A stretch of DNA of 64,000 bases, taken from the NCBI GenBank assembly GCA_035379945.1, contig DAOSWG010000002.1, positions 1 to 64,000 of the forward strand, given 5' to 3'. This document shows positions 19,602-28,212 of this stretch, one piece after another. Every line of letters starts with the position of its first letter. The stretch's first letter is position 1. The notes beneath the pieces are model-generated. The model made no database searches, was not told the DNA's origin, and saw only the letters and a list, made by a program, of their open reading frames with translations. The translations under genes were made by a program, and so were the position numbers. Origin of the DNA: JAAYZB01 sp035379945. Lineage in GTDB: Bacteria; Bacillota_I; Bacilli_A; Izemoplasmatales; Hujiaoplasmataceae.

Positions 19602-21804
19602 TGACCTTCACCTCGGGAATGGCTGCGGGTTTCTTCGCCATGCTTTCAAGATACAACTTCTCGAGGCTCATGCCTTTAGAGACAAAATCTTTGACAACAT
19701 ATACACCAACCAGTTTTCCATGGGCGATGATGGCGATCCGATCGCAAATTCTTTCAACGACTTCGATGACGTGACTAGAGAAGAAAACTATGTTTCCCCT
19801 GTTGGCATGCTCGCGCATGGTTTCCTTGATCTGGATCGACGATGTCGGATCAAGTCCGGTCAATGGTTCGTCAAGAATCCATACTTTCGGGTCGTGGATC
19901 AGAGAAGCAATGACAACCAGCTTCTGCTTCATTCCGTGGGAATAGCTCTTGATTTCATTATCGACAGCGAAAGCCAAATTGAATTTGTCCAAATAATTCG
20001 CCATGCGTTCTTCGCGCAAATCGGCAGGAACTTTGTACAGATCCGCCACGTAATGGATATATTCGCGGCCGGTGAGTTTTTCATAAACAGCATGGTTATC
20101 AGAAACATAACCGATGTTTCTTTTCGCTTCGAGTGGCTGCGTCTTGATCGAATAACCGCAGATTTCCATCTCGCCTTCGGTGATCGACTGGATCCCGACC
20201 AAACTCTTGATCGTAGTGGATTTGCCGGCGCCGTTATGTCCGACGAAACCAAAGACCTCGCCGTCGTTGACTTCCAAGGAGAAATCGTCAACCGCTTTCC
20301 TTTTGGAATTGCCGTACTGTTTTGTAAAGTGGCTGATCTTTAGCATATTAATCCCTCCCGGATCGATTGGATCGTGAATATCTTTTCCATTCAACAATTT
20401 TCTTAAATTAAGCATGTCCATTCGCATTTTTCGCTTTTTTATGATTAAAGCATAATACGCATCGAAGAATTGGAAGATGGCGTCATAGACATACCAGCTG
20501 GCAAACATCAGGAAGATGAAACTCAGGTAGAGCAAGATCTGATAAAGCCAGAAGAACGTGAATGTGAGATTGTTCCACGTAAATGAAACTACATTTTCAT
20601 ACTGTAATCTCTCCACGTTGAACCGCCCGGAAATATTGTCTCCGTAAGTGAAGAAATAATCGGTCCAAGTATAGTTGTTGAACCAGGCATTCAGGAAGAG
20701 GACGACGATGTAATATGCAGTGAACACCCCAATGGCTTTGACCATCAGTTTAAGCGTCGGTCTCTCAAATGTATGGAATGCCACTCCCAAAATAGGAATA
20801 AAGAAAGCATACCAATGGTTGTACCAGTAATGTATGCTGACCATTGAATACATATCCTCGGTACCAATACTTGGAAGCACAATCGCGACCAAAGCGCCCA
20901 AAACATTTGCGAAATAGTTGAAATAGAAAACGCCTTTGAGACGGAACACAAAAGAAAACAGCATCAAAATAATGGCCGTGTTACATAGGTGCAAGGGTAA
21001 TCCGCCGAGTCCGGTGCGTCGTTCGAAGAAATAATCGATATATGCTGCGAAAACCAAATATAATAGCATCAAATCGCGATCTTTCTGTCGCTTATTGAAC
21101 ATAACAAAATACGATACCAACATGATAACAAAAGGCAATACGAGGAAAATTATATGCTCCTTGTTGAAATCATCGGTGATTGCACCGTACTCTCCCAAAA
21201 GATTATATAGGGACGTAAGCGGCATAACCGCTAGACTTGCAATGCCGGAAATGAGAAACAGGTTCAAAACATCGCGCCATTTCGGTACCAATTTTTCCCG
21301 TATAATCATAAAGATATTCATGACCACGAGAGTCATGAATATAATTATTTCCGCTATGAATTGGATGCTGCGGTATGAAAGAAAATTATCTGTTCCGATA
21401 AATGCAATGATGTTTTCACGAAAAAATACTATGTTCAAGACGCCGATCGTAAGGCCGAAAGTCGCCATGAAAAATTTTAAGAATCGTTGGTCAAAGAACG
21501 GGGACAGCAATCCCCATACTATGGCCATAAGTGTCGCCCAACGTAAAAAAACCAAAATTAGTGAAATGTTACGCGGCAGCACCCATGTTGAGTCGGCATC
21601 TATCGGAGTCGTGACATCAACGTAAAGCAAATTGAAGGTATCGTTGAAAACGTCTTCTGAAAAAAGCCTCACCGAATAAACAGCAAACAACAACACGGCT
21701 AACAGCTTGAAGTATTTTTCGATTTTTGCGGGATACTTTCTGATAATCAGGAGGTTGATTCCGATACCAAGAACAATACCGGCAAGTAATACATAATAAG
21801 TCAT
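19591..21804 (-). CDS. Fusion of a YwaF-like membrane protein and an ABC transporter ATPase
   Basis: 737 residues in two parts. Residues 1-460 are a membrane protein with about 12 helices, including LPLHLCNTAIIL and the H-x-W-Y-x-H-W segment typical of the YwaF/TMEM164 (TIGR02206) family. From about residue 487 a complete ABC ATPase follows: Walker A GHNGAGKST near 517, signature YSHGMKQK, Walker B VWILDEPLTGLDP and H-loop SSHV. ATPases of this type power ABC-2 permeases such as the next gene, which overlaps by 11 bases. An internal ATG at 20346 with a strong SD would give a separate 251-residue ATPase. The RBS for the long form is GGAGTG. The 21805-21979 gap holds an AT-rich stretch with a TATAAT on the minus strand but no clear -35 box. 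Confidence 0.82.
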   Translation of the reverse strand: MTYYVLLAGIVLGIGINLLIIRKYPAKIEKYFKLLAVLLFAVYSVRLFSEDVFNDTFNLLYVDVTTPIDADSTWVLPRNISLILVFLRWATLMAIVWGLLSPFFDQRFLKFFMATFGLTIGVLNIVFFRENIIAFIGTDNFLSYRSIQFIAEIIIFMTLVVMNIFMIIREKLVPKWRDVLNLFLISGIASLAVMPLTSLYNLLGEYGAITDDFNKEHIIFLVLPFVIMLVSYFVMFNKRQKDRDLMLLYLVFAAYIDYFFERRTGLGGLPLHLCNTAIILMLFSFVFRLKGVFYFNYFANVLGALVAIVLPSIGTEDMYSMVSIHYWYNHWYAFFIPILGVAFHTFERPTLKLMVKAIGVFTAYYIVVLFLNAWFNNYTWTDYFFTYGDNISGRFNVERLQYENVVSFTWNNLTFTFFWLYQILLYLSFIFLMFASWYVYDAIFQFFDAYYALIIKKRKMRMDMLNLRKLLNGKDIHDPIDPGGINMLKISHFTKQYGNSKRKAVDDFSLEVNDGEVFGFVGHNGAGKSTTIKSLVGIQSITEGEMEICGYSIKTQPLEAKRNIGYVSDNHAVYEKLTGREYIHYVADLYKVPADLREERMANYLDKFNLAFAVDNEIKSYSHGMKQKLVVIASLIHDPKVWILDEPLTGLDPTSSIQIKETMREHANRGNIVFFSSHVIEVVERICDRIAIIAHGKLVGVYVVKDFVSKGMSLEKLYLESMAKKPAAIPEVKVNVE
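20344..20359 (-). promoter_or_regulatory. Internal Shine-Dalgarno and ATG for a free ABC ATPase
   Basis: On the minus strand GGGAGGG (20353-20359) lies 6 bases before an in-frame ATG (20344-20346), exactly where the ATPase domain begins (MLKISHFTKQYG). It could yield a stand-alone ATPase alongside the fusion. Confidence 0.6.
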
Positions 21805-21979
21805 CGATTACACTCCATCTGAAAATTTCATAATTTTCCGGTGTCTAGCATGCCAAGCAATAACCAAATTATTTTGCTATGGTCATACTGTTTTTATATT
21901 ATATCATAAATTGAAAATTTATATAGTGTTAAAAACAGAAAAATGTAAGATTGGAACGCAAATTTTTTTCACTATACTT

Positions 21980-22705
21980 TTAAAGCAAGAAAAAGCACAC
22001 TGCGGCAACTACGATGGTATACAGCAAGGAAACGAAAGTGCCCATTATCATTCTTTCGGATTCCTCGGGGCTGTCTTTCGTTATTCCCAGTCCCATTATT
22101 CCTTTCACCACCAAAATAAGAACGGCGGCCGTATACATACCGAAATAAATGGTGACCAGTAACAACGCACGTTCGAGGACGCCGATTTTTTCGCCGCTGT
22201 TTTTTTGGCTGACATCCGCAGGGATTTTCCTTTCTTTCATCACGGATTTTATGATTAAACTTCCGGGAATCCAGGCTAAGAGAATGGAAGCTATCACTCT
22301 GATCCAACCATAATTGGTTATCAGAAGGAAAGTAGACGCTGGAGTTTCATCATAAACATAACCGCTTCTGAACAGGGCAACAACCAATACGACGATGAAT
22401 ATGGACAATAATTGGCAAAATAGATCCAGGTATAGTCTGTTCTTCTTGTTTTCGTCCATTCCAGGCTGGCATTCCAGGTAAAAACCCATTAGAACAATGA
22501 TGAAATGAGAAAGTCCAAGGGCGATTCCAGTAATCAGCATCGACAGTTGGAAACCCATGACGAGATAGGGCAGAAAAATCAGAACGAAATATATGACGGA
22601 AGGATATACCACCGACATAATGTTCTTTCTTTTATTTCCCTGCCAAATCAATTGGAAACTACTGGCAACAATATGTATCAGCAAATACAAAAGCAACGTT
22701 TTCAT
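21980..22705 (-). CDS. DUF3307 family membrane protein
   Basis: 241 residues with about six hydrophobic helices. The N-terminal segment MKTLLLYLLIHIVASSFQ, then GLSHFIIVLMGF with a conserved-type His in the third or fourth helix, matches the DUF3307 family. Members commonly follow a SatD-like gene, as here, with a 4-base ATGA overlap. Function unknown; SatD-linked proteins were described in streptococcal acid tolerance, but nothing in the sequence proves that role here. Confidence 0.7.
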   Translation of the reverse strand: MKTLLLYLLIHIVASSFQLIWQGNKRKNIMSVVYPSVIYFVLIFLPYLVMGFQLSMLITGIALGLSHFIIVLMGFYLECQPGMDENKKNRLYLDLFCQLLSIFIVVLVVALFRSGYVYDETPASTFLLITNYGWIRVIASILLAWIPGSLIIKSVMKERKIPADVSQKNSGEKIGVLERALLLVTIYFGMYTAAVLILVVKGIMGLGITKDSPEESERMIMGTFVSLLYTIVVAAVCFFLL

Positions 22706-23379
22706 TTGTTATCCTTCAACTCCTTGTCAATTAGAGATTGGATGGTGTTGGCGGTGCGGAAATAATCACATATGAGGGTTGATTTCATTTTCTTGTTCAG
22801 ACTGGGTTGGTCCATTCCGAGATTGATCGCCAGATCTTTTTGGACAAGGTCGGTGGAAAAGCCTCTGTACTTCACTATTTCTTCGACCAATTCTTCCTGC
22901 CCTTGCGTCCATCTTTGTCTCACGGCGTGCATCAAAACCATTGAATCGCCGACTAGCGAGGATAAATCACAATCGGAAAAACCAGAAATGACGGCATCTG
23001 TCACTCCGTATGTTTTTCGTTTTGATTTTTTCGCAAAATCCAGCGCTGATTTGGCTTCCCACCATGCCGGCCCGTCGGAACGAAGATTATGTGTTTTATC
23101 GATTCCGGTCGTAATGTCTCCGATTCCGATTCCGAAACTAACTTGATACGGCTTGACGGTAAACCTGATCTTTTCAATGGCTTCCATGAGCCGTTCGGCG
23201 CCATTCCAAAGAGCAAGAAACATGTTTTTGGCTGTCAATATGAAAATTGAAGCCAAATCGTTTTCCATAGACACGTTCATAATCTTGAATTCCTGCAATA
23301 GTTTTTCTTGCAATGTGTCTTTCTCTTTGGCGTCAACAGGCGGACTCATTTCCCCCATAAGAGCAATATATTTCCTCAT
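22702..23379 (-). CDS. SatD family protein
   Basis: 225 residues, soluble. The N-terminal half is typical of SatD: MRKYIALMGEM at the start, a FSIT-like strand (SIFILTAKNMFLAL), a GIGIGDITTGID segment near residues 104-115, and the WWEAKSALDFAK helix. The C-terminal 70 residues contain a helix-turn-helix-like stretch (GFSTDLVQKDLAINLGMDQ) that may bind DNA. The RBS is GAGGTG and a good promoter lies just upstream. It is first in a two-gene operon with DUF3307. A regulatory role is suggested by the HTH-like segment but unproven. Confidence 0.72.
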   Translation of the reverse strand: MRKYIALMGEMSPPVDAKEKDTLQEKLLQEFKIMNVSMENDLASIFILTAKNMFLALWNGAERLMEAIEKIRFTVKPYQVSFGIGIGDITTGIDKTHNLRSDGPAWWEAKSALDFAKKSKRKTYGVTDAVISGFSDCDLSSLVGDSMVLMHAVRQRWTQGQEELVEEIVKYRGFSTDLVQKDLAINLGMDQPSLNKKMKSTLICDYFRTANTIQSLIDKELKDNK

Positions 23380-23399
23380 GCTAACACCTCACAAGCGAT

Positions 23400-23428
23400 A
23401 TTTTACCTTTATTTTCCTCTTATTTCAA
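23400..23428 (-). promoter_or_regulatory. Sigma-A promoter of the SatD-DUF3307 operon
   Basis: On the minus strand TTGAAA-N17-TAAAAT, ending about 20 bases before the ATG at 23379. Confidence 0.6.
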
Positions 23429-23537
23429 TATGATTGTCATTATTTATTCAATATTGCTATAATTTCCATTATTTAGTTTTTATATGTTATAATTCCTTTT
23501 TTAGTGCAATATTATAATATTTTCCGTTTTATATGCA

Positions 23538-23567
23538 ATAAAAAGCGCTATTTTTTTGAAATAGCGC
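23538..23567 (-). terminator. Terminator of the DegV transcript
   Basis: Perfect 9-bp stem GCGCTATTT / AAATAGCGC, followed on the minus strand by TTTTATTG, 20 bases past the degV stop. Confidence 0.8.
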
Positions 23568-23586
23568 ATTTGTCGACTTGTTTATA

Positions 23587-24462
23587 TTATAAACGATCGT
23601 TTCCGAGATAGTATATGGCGATGGTTCCCGGTCCGGAATGGCTTCCGATCACTGGACCGATGTATCCGGTTTCGATGATTGCTCCAGGTATTCTCATTTT
23701 TACCTGCTCACTCATATATTCCACGTCTTCCGGGCAATCTCCGTGAGAAATAAATATCGGAAGTTCAAGCGGTTGCTCGATTGTTTGCATCATCCGATCA
23801 ACCATTCGGTTCAATGCTTGTCTTCTTCCTCTTGCAACTCCGGTCTGCACAAGCTTTCCTTCCGGTGAGACATGAAGAAGCGGTTTTAACTTGATTATTG
23901 TGCCGATGGTCGCCACTACTGCCGACAAACGTCCGCCTCTTTTCAAATACATGAGATCGTCCACTGTAAATAAATGGTCAAGTCTCTTTTTATTCTTTTC
24001 CAGCCATTCTTGAATTTCTTCAAGTGTTTTTCCCTGCTTTTTCAACGTAGCCGCGTGCCAAGTCAAAAGACCCAGCCCCATCGAAGCAGCCAAGGAATCT
24101 ACGGCTACAACTTTCCGACCGGGGTATTCCTTTTCCAAATTGGGTCCGGCCTGGACGGCGGATGCGTAAGTGCCGGAAAGCGCGCTTGAAAAGGCGATGT
24201 ATAAAACATCAAGCCCTTTTTCAAGATATTTCCGGAAAATATCATCGAATTCCTGGGGGTTAAGCTGTGATGTCGACGACGTTTTCTTGTTTCTAATCAA
24301 GTCATAGAAGTTTTTTGTCGTCATTTCCCTTTCGTCGGGATAGTTTCGATAGATCTTATCATCTACCATGAAACTCATCGGGATTACTTCCACTCCGATT
24401 TTTTTGACCATTGCCAGAGAAAGATCGGAACAGGAGTCGGTAAAAAGTACAAAATCAGCCAT
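23587..24462 (-). CDS. DegV family fatty-acid-binding protein
   Basis: 291 residues, the usual length for DegV. The N-terminal LFTDSCSDLS, then TSSTSQLNPQEF near residue 77, then IAFSSALSGTYASA near 108 and DSLAASMGLGLL are the classic DegV blocks. They bind the carboxylate and chain of a fatty acid. Family members (FakB) present fatty acids to the kinase FakA for phospholipid synthesis. RBS GGAGGAT. It follows a PAP2-like membrane gene by 17 bases, so the two are probably co-transcribed. No fakA is seen in the window. Confidence 0.9.
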   Translation of the reverse strand: MADFVLFTDSCSDLSLAMVKKIGVEVIPMSFMVDDKIYRNYPDEREMTTKNFYDLIRNKKTSSTSQLNPQEFDDIFRKYLEKGLDVLYIAFSSALSGTYASAVQAGPNLEKEYPGRKVVAVDSLAASMGLGLLTWHAATLKKQGKTLEEIQEWLEKNKKRLDHLFTVDDLMYLKRGGRLSAVVATIGTIIKLKPLLHVSPEGKLVQTGVARGRRQALNRMVDRMMQTIEQPLELPIFISHGDCPEDVEYMSEQVKMRIPGAIIETGYIGPVIGSHSGPGTIAIYYLGNDRL

Positions 24463-24479
24463 TTCTTATCCTCCGTATG

Positions 24480-25055
24480 TCATAATACTATCAATAATGC
24501 CAAAACCAGGGCTCCTACAGGAATCAATGTTCCGTAAACAAGTTCCCGGGGACTATGTCTTCCAAGGTACAAAGACGACCATATGACAAAGCCAAGGAAG
24601 ATCGTTAATCCGAGATATCCGGGGCCGCCGAAATATACCATAGCCGCAATCGGCCCGGCAACGCCGCACATATGGCCGCTGGCTTTTATCTTTAGCACAA
24701 AACTAGAAAAAGCAATGGTCGCGCCAGACAAAAGATATGTTAGGTAGAAAATTTTTTGAATATCAGTGAAATTAAACACAAATGTTATTACAGCTCCGAC
24801 AACATAGCCAATGACTGAAAATACAATCGCGGTTTTTCTTTCTCCCGCCCGCGTGTCTTCCTTATCGATTTTAAATATCCACTGGGTCGGATAGGCAAGC
24901 AAAGGCAGAAGCGACAGCACGGTGACACTGAAAAGATATTCCCACACTGTCTGGAAAGATTCTGGAACAAACAAATACAATGTGGATACGAAAATAAGCG
25001 CCACGATCGGGGCGGTGCTGATTATACGGATAACTTTTGCTAACTTTTTCTTCAT
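24480..25055 (-). CDS. PAP2-like integral membrane protein (degenerate motifs)
   Basis: 191 residues with about six helices. An SGH triad (ASGHMCGVAGP, about residue 126) followed some 40 residues later by LGRHSPRELVYGTL resembles the second and third phosphatase motifs of the PAP2 superfamily, but the last Asp and first Lys/Arg-Pro motif are not clear. It may be an inactive or divergent lipid phosphatase relative. RBS GGAGG. It is upstream of degV on the same strand, suggesting a shared lipid-related transcript. Confidence in the coding region is high; the family assignment is tentative. Confidence 0.6.
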   Translation of the reverse strand: MKKKLAKVIRIISTAPIVALIFVSTLYLFVPESFQTVWEYLFSVTVLSLLPLLAYPTQWIFKIDKEDTRAGERKTAIVFSVIGYVVGAVITFVFNFTDIQKIFYLTYLLSGATIAFSSFVLKIKASGHMCGVAGPIAAMVYFGGPGYLGLTIFLGFVIWSSLYLGRHSPRELVYGTLIPVGALVLALLIVL

Positions 25056-25139
25056 GATTTTCGCCTCCTGCCCTTTATGATATACGCATTTTGCATATTT
25101 TTTCTTCTACAATCAACGAAGGCGACTATATTATTCTTA

Positions 25140-25162
25140 TTTCGCTCAGTAGAGAAGCGAAA
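25140..25162. promoter_or_regulatory. Inverted repeat in the divergent PAP2-like/XRE promoter region
   Basis: TTTCGCT and AGCGAAA flank 9 bases, about 40 bases upstream of the XRE gene's -35 box. A candidate operator, possibly for the XRE protein itself. Confidence 0.35.
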
Positions 25163-25198
25163 AATCACTCCACTCAGGGTAGAATTACATAAAACATG

Positions 25199-25227
25199 TT
25201 GATATTTGGCGGTTCATATGCTATACT
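25199..25227 (+). promoter_or_regulatory. Promoter of the XRE/membrane protein gene (leaderless)
   Basis: TTGATA-N17-TATACT. The -10 box ends 6 bases before the ATG at 25234, so transcription should start at or within a base or two of the start codon. No SD is present. Confidence 0.7.
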
Positions 25228-25233
25228 CGCTGT

Positions 25234-25833
25234 ATGATAAACGAAAACACTTTGCGCGAAACAATCGCCAAAAATTTGACCAGGTACCGTAAAGCCAACA
25301 ATCTCACCCAGCTTCAGTTGGCTGAAAAGCTCAATTATTCGGATAAATCCATCTCTAAATGGGAACGTGGAGAAGGTATTCCCGATCTTTTAGTTCTGGC
25401 ATCCATCGCAGATCTTTACGATATCACAATCAATGATATTGTCACAGATCGCAAAAAACTCGCCCATCAGATACATGCTTTCAATAAAATCATGATATCG
25501 CTCATTTCCTTCACCGGTGTCTGGTTTTTGGCAACCATCATTTTCGTAACACTTCGGTTATTTGTTCCGGAACTGACCGATCGGGCTTGGATGTCGTTCA
25601 TCTATTCCATTCCGATTTCCCTGATCGTCTTATTGGTGTTTGCCAGCATCTGGGGCAAAAGAATCCATTTATTCTTCTGCGTTTCTCTTTTGTCATGGTC
25701 CGTTCCGCTGGCTTTGTTCCTTTCCTTCGATTATCTCAACCTTGACCTTTGGCTGTTGTTCATCGCCATTATCCCTTTACAAGTAATAACGATTATGGCG
25801 TTCATTCTCAAATCAAAAAAAACAAAGAGTTGA
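25234..25833 (+). CDS. XRE-family regulator with C-terminal membrane domain
   Basis: 199 residues. Residues 8-65 form a lambda-repressor-type helix-turn-helix (RKANNLTQLQLAEKLNYSDK, then SISKWERGEGIPD). Residues 80-195 contain about four hydrophobic helices, so the DNA-binding head would be tethered to the membrane. Such proteins often sense membrane stress or control an adjacent transporter, but the regulated target here is unknown. The divergent PAP2-like/DegV operon is the nearest candidate. The gene has no SD and its promoter abuts the ATG. Confidence 0.85.
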   Translation: MINENTLRETIAKNLTRYRKANNLTQLQLAEKLNYSDKSISKWERGEGIPDLLVLASIADLYDITINDIVTDRKKLAHQIHAFNKIMISLISFTGVWFLATIIFVTLRLFVPELTDRAWMSFIYSIPISLIVLLVFASIWGKRIHLFFCVSLLSWSVPLALFLSFDYLNLDLWLLFIAIIPLQVITIMAFILKSKKTKS

Positions 25834-25856
25834 CAAAAGCCAACTCTTTTTTATGA
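25824..25856. terminator. Bidirectional terminator overlapping the XRE stop codon
   Basis: Perfect 9-bp stem AAAGAGTTG / CAACTCTTT with T run on the plus side and T-rich sequence on the minus side. It includes the TGA stop of the XRE gene. Confidence 0.75.
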
Positions 25857-25865
25857 AAATTACAG

Positions 25866-25893
25866 CGGGTTTTTAAACCCGTTTTTATTTTTT
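25866..25893 (+). terminator. Second terminator for the XRE gene
   Basis: Stem CGGGTT / AACCCG with a 4-nt loop, followed by a long T run on the plus strand; it backs up the hairpin just before it. Confidence 0.6.
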
Positions 25894-28107
25894 TTAGCGT
25901 TTGTCTCTTTCCACATTCGAACGCTTTATCCAACGATCGAATATATAGAAAAGTTGTGGTAAAAGCACGAGGACATAGAATAGGGCAAGCATGGCGCCAA
26001 TCGCTATTTGACCACCTATCTGTCTGATAGTCACGATTGAAGACACAACCGACAGCATCAGTCCTGCAACAGCGAATATAATGGCCGATGTGGTGATCGA
26101 AGGAGCTGTATCGCTGATTGCCTTCTGGATACTGTCGTGTTTTCCATATGTGTTTCTTAGCTCCAAATAACGTTTGCCAAACAATATGGCATAATCGATC
26201 GTCGCTCCCAATAAAATTGTAGAAATGATTAGATACCCCAAAAACACTACCTGATAGCCAGCAAAATACGATACCGACATTGTCACAAACACACTGGCGA
26301 CGATGACCAAGGGCAAAATGATCGGCATCAGGAAATTTTTAAACGTTAAGAATATTATCAGCATGACTGCAATCAGGGCGATCAGCGTAACAAAATCGTA
26401 GTCAGATGATATGATGTCCCTGGTTTCATATGCTACCGGAGTCGATCCGAGAAGATAATATTCGGATATTCCGGAACTAGCGAGGTGTTCTTTCAGGGTG
26501 GCCAACACGTTTTCGGCTTCTTCCGACTCCGGATCCATATCGAATGTCAGAATTATTATCTCATAGTCATCGGTATAAAAATTAGATAAAACCGCCGCTA
26601 ATGTTTCTGGATCGCTGATCATCTGAGAATAATATACACCGGATTTGATGTCGGTTAAAGGCAGGCTTTCATCTGTGCTAACGGCTTGGTAGAACAATGC
26701 CTCCTTGACAACATTCTTATCTGTCAAAACAACGATCCTGTCATCAAATCCGAAAATATTCTCGATTGCTTCCGTATCCTCATAATATTCGCTTCCTTTT
26801 GACATAGTCAGGGCGGAATCCCCATAAACGAAATCATTATGGGTTTGGAAATAATAGGCAAAAGGCACGATCAGCATTAGAAACGCCAGCAAGAGATACC
26901 GAAATTTATACACAAATTTAGCGAATTTTCCGAATTTCGGCATGAAAACCCGATGACGGGATTTATCGATCTGCTTGGCAAAAATCTTTATTAATACCGG
27001 CACTAGGAACAGAGCCACCAGTAAACTGAAAACAATCGCTTTGAAAAAGACGATACCGATATCGATACCGATCGAGAATTTCATGAACAAAAGGGCGAGA
27101 AAACTGACACCGGTTGTCGATGCGGACGCGATGACAGGAACGGTGACTTTTTTCATCGCTGCTTTGATCGCTTCGTCCGAGGATAGTCCCTTGTCTCTTT
27201 CTTCGTGATACCTGCTCATGATAAAAATGATATAGTCGAGGGATATCGCAAGTTGCAACACAATCGCTATCGAGTGGGTGATGAATGAAATATTCGGTAA
27301 AAGGGCGTTGGTACCTAGATTGAGAATGATCGCCACCGCTGCCGCAAAAACGAATACCACCAGATCAAAATAGGCGGGTGTCAAGAATAGCAGCAACAAC
27401 AGAATCAAAGGTACGACAATCAAAGTGATCTTCAATACTTCGCTTGAAATAGCATTTCTTGTGAAAATGGTCGATACGACCCCGCCGGTCAGATAAAATG
27501 TCAGATTGTCGTTTTCCAAAATGTTGACAATATCGTCAAGCACAGTTTCCGCTTCCAGATCAGTCTGATCGAGATCGATGGAAACGATCAGTTTGGAGTA
27601 TCCTTCCTTGTAATATTTTTCTATCTCCAAAGAAAGCGGATCGAGAAGAGCGATATACGGGGCGGGAAGATTTACTCTAAGATAATCGATTACTTCCAAA
27701 AATGCTTCCGGATACGAATAACCGGCCCCGACGAGGCTGTCCATCTGTGTTTGCAAAGCAGTTTGCGTCTGACTATCGAAATTGGCAATCAATGTCTGAA
27801 AAGTCATCTGATTCAGGACTGAATCGAGATATTCGACATTTGATACATGAGTTAATCCAAGAAGTTCTTGCGTGACGGCGACGGAATCCGTAACCGATGC
27901 GCCTTCAATCATGACAATGGCATAGGAACCAGCACCGAATTCGTTTTCGTAAATATCCAATCCTTCAATTGTTTCAGAATCATCCGGCAAATATTGTTTC
28001 AAGTCGTAATTCACGTTGATTCTTGTGATCATTATCCCGGCGACTATTGTCAAAACCAAAAAAACCGCCAGGATGATCTTGTTCTTCAGCGATTTCAACG
28101 ATAACAC
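25894..28107 (-). CDS. MMPL/RND-family transporter
   Basis: 737 residues with the RND layout. One N-terminal helix (residues 10-26) is followed by an extracytoplasmic loop, a block of five helices (about 225-370) with SLDYIIFIMSRYHEERDKG (residues about 288-306), the family motif after TM4, then helix 7, a second outer loop and a second five-helix block (about 575-725) with GATIDYAILFGKRYLELR. MMPL proteins export lipids or hydrophobic drugs using the proton gradient. Start codon GTG, with a purine-rich AGAAAGAAG directly before it. A perfect inverted repeat lies 12 bases upstream, which suggests repressor control. It is a single-gene unit. Confidence 0.88.
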   Translation of the reverse strand: MLSLKSLKNKIILAVFLVLTIVAGIMITRINVNYDLKQYLPDDSETIEGLDIYENEFGAGSYAIVMIEGASVTDSVAVTQELLGLTHVSNVEYLDSVLNQMTFQTLIANFDSQTQTALQTQMDSLVGAGYSYPEAFLEVIDYLRVNLPAPYIALLDPLSLEIEKYYKEGYSKLIVSIDLDQTDLEAETVLDDIVNILENDNLTFYLTGGVVSTIFTRNAISSEVLKITLIVVPLILLLLLFLTPAYFDLVVFVFAAAVAIILNLGTNALLPNISFITHSIAIVLQLAISLDYIIFIMSRYHEERDKGLSSDEAIKAAMKKVTVPVIASASTTGVSFLALLFMKFSIGIDIGIVFFKAIVFSLLVALFLVPVLIKIFAKQIDKSRHRVFMPKFGKFAKFVYKFRYLLLAFLMLIVPFAYYFQTHNDFVYGDSALTMSKGSEYYEDTEAIENIFGFDDRIVVLTDKNVVKEALFYQAVSTDESLPLTDIKSGVYYSQMISDPETLAAVLSNFYTDDYEIIILTFDMDPESEEAENVLATLKEHLASSGISEYYLLGSTPVAYETRDIISSDYDFVTLIALIAVMLIIFLTFKNFLMPIILPLVIVASVFVTMSVSYFAGYQVVFLGYLIISTILLGATIDYAILFGKRYLELRNTYGKHDSIQKAISDTAPSITTSAIIFAVAGLMLSVVSSIVTIRQIGGQIAIGAMLALFYVLVLLPQLFYIFDRWIKRSNVERDKR

Positions 28108-28118
28108 CTTCTTTCTTT

Positions 28119-28136
28119 AATAAACATTTGTTTATT
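28119..28136. promoter_or_regulatory. Candidate operator of the MMPL transporter
   Basis: Perfect inverted repeat AATAAACA-TT-TGTTTATT, 12 bases upstream of the GTG start and placed where a bound repressor would block the transcript. Confidence 0.45.
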
Positions 28137-28189
28137 TATTATCTGATTTCATTTTATTTCCTATATGTGATGAAAGCGTGAATAGAGAT

Positions 28190-28212
28190 AAAAAAAACAT
28201 CCTTGCGGATGT
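28190..28212 (-). terminator. Terminator of the glycosylase operon
   Basis: Stem ACATCC / GGATGT with loop TTGC; followed on the minus strand by a run of T. It touches the stop codon at 28212. Confidence 0.8.

Noticed and set aside
19537..20343. A 268-codon open frame on the plus strand
   Set aside because: It is antisense to the ABC ATPase and permease genes, has no RBS and no protein-family features.
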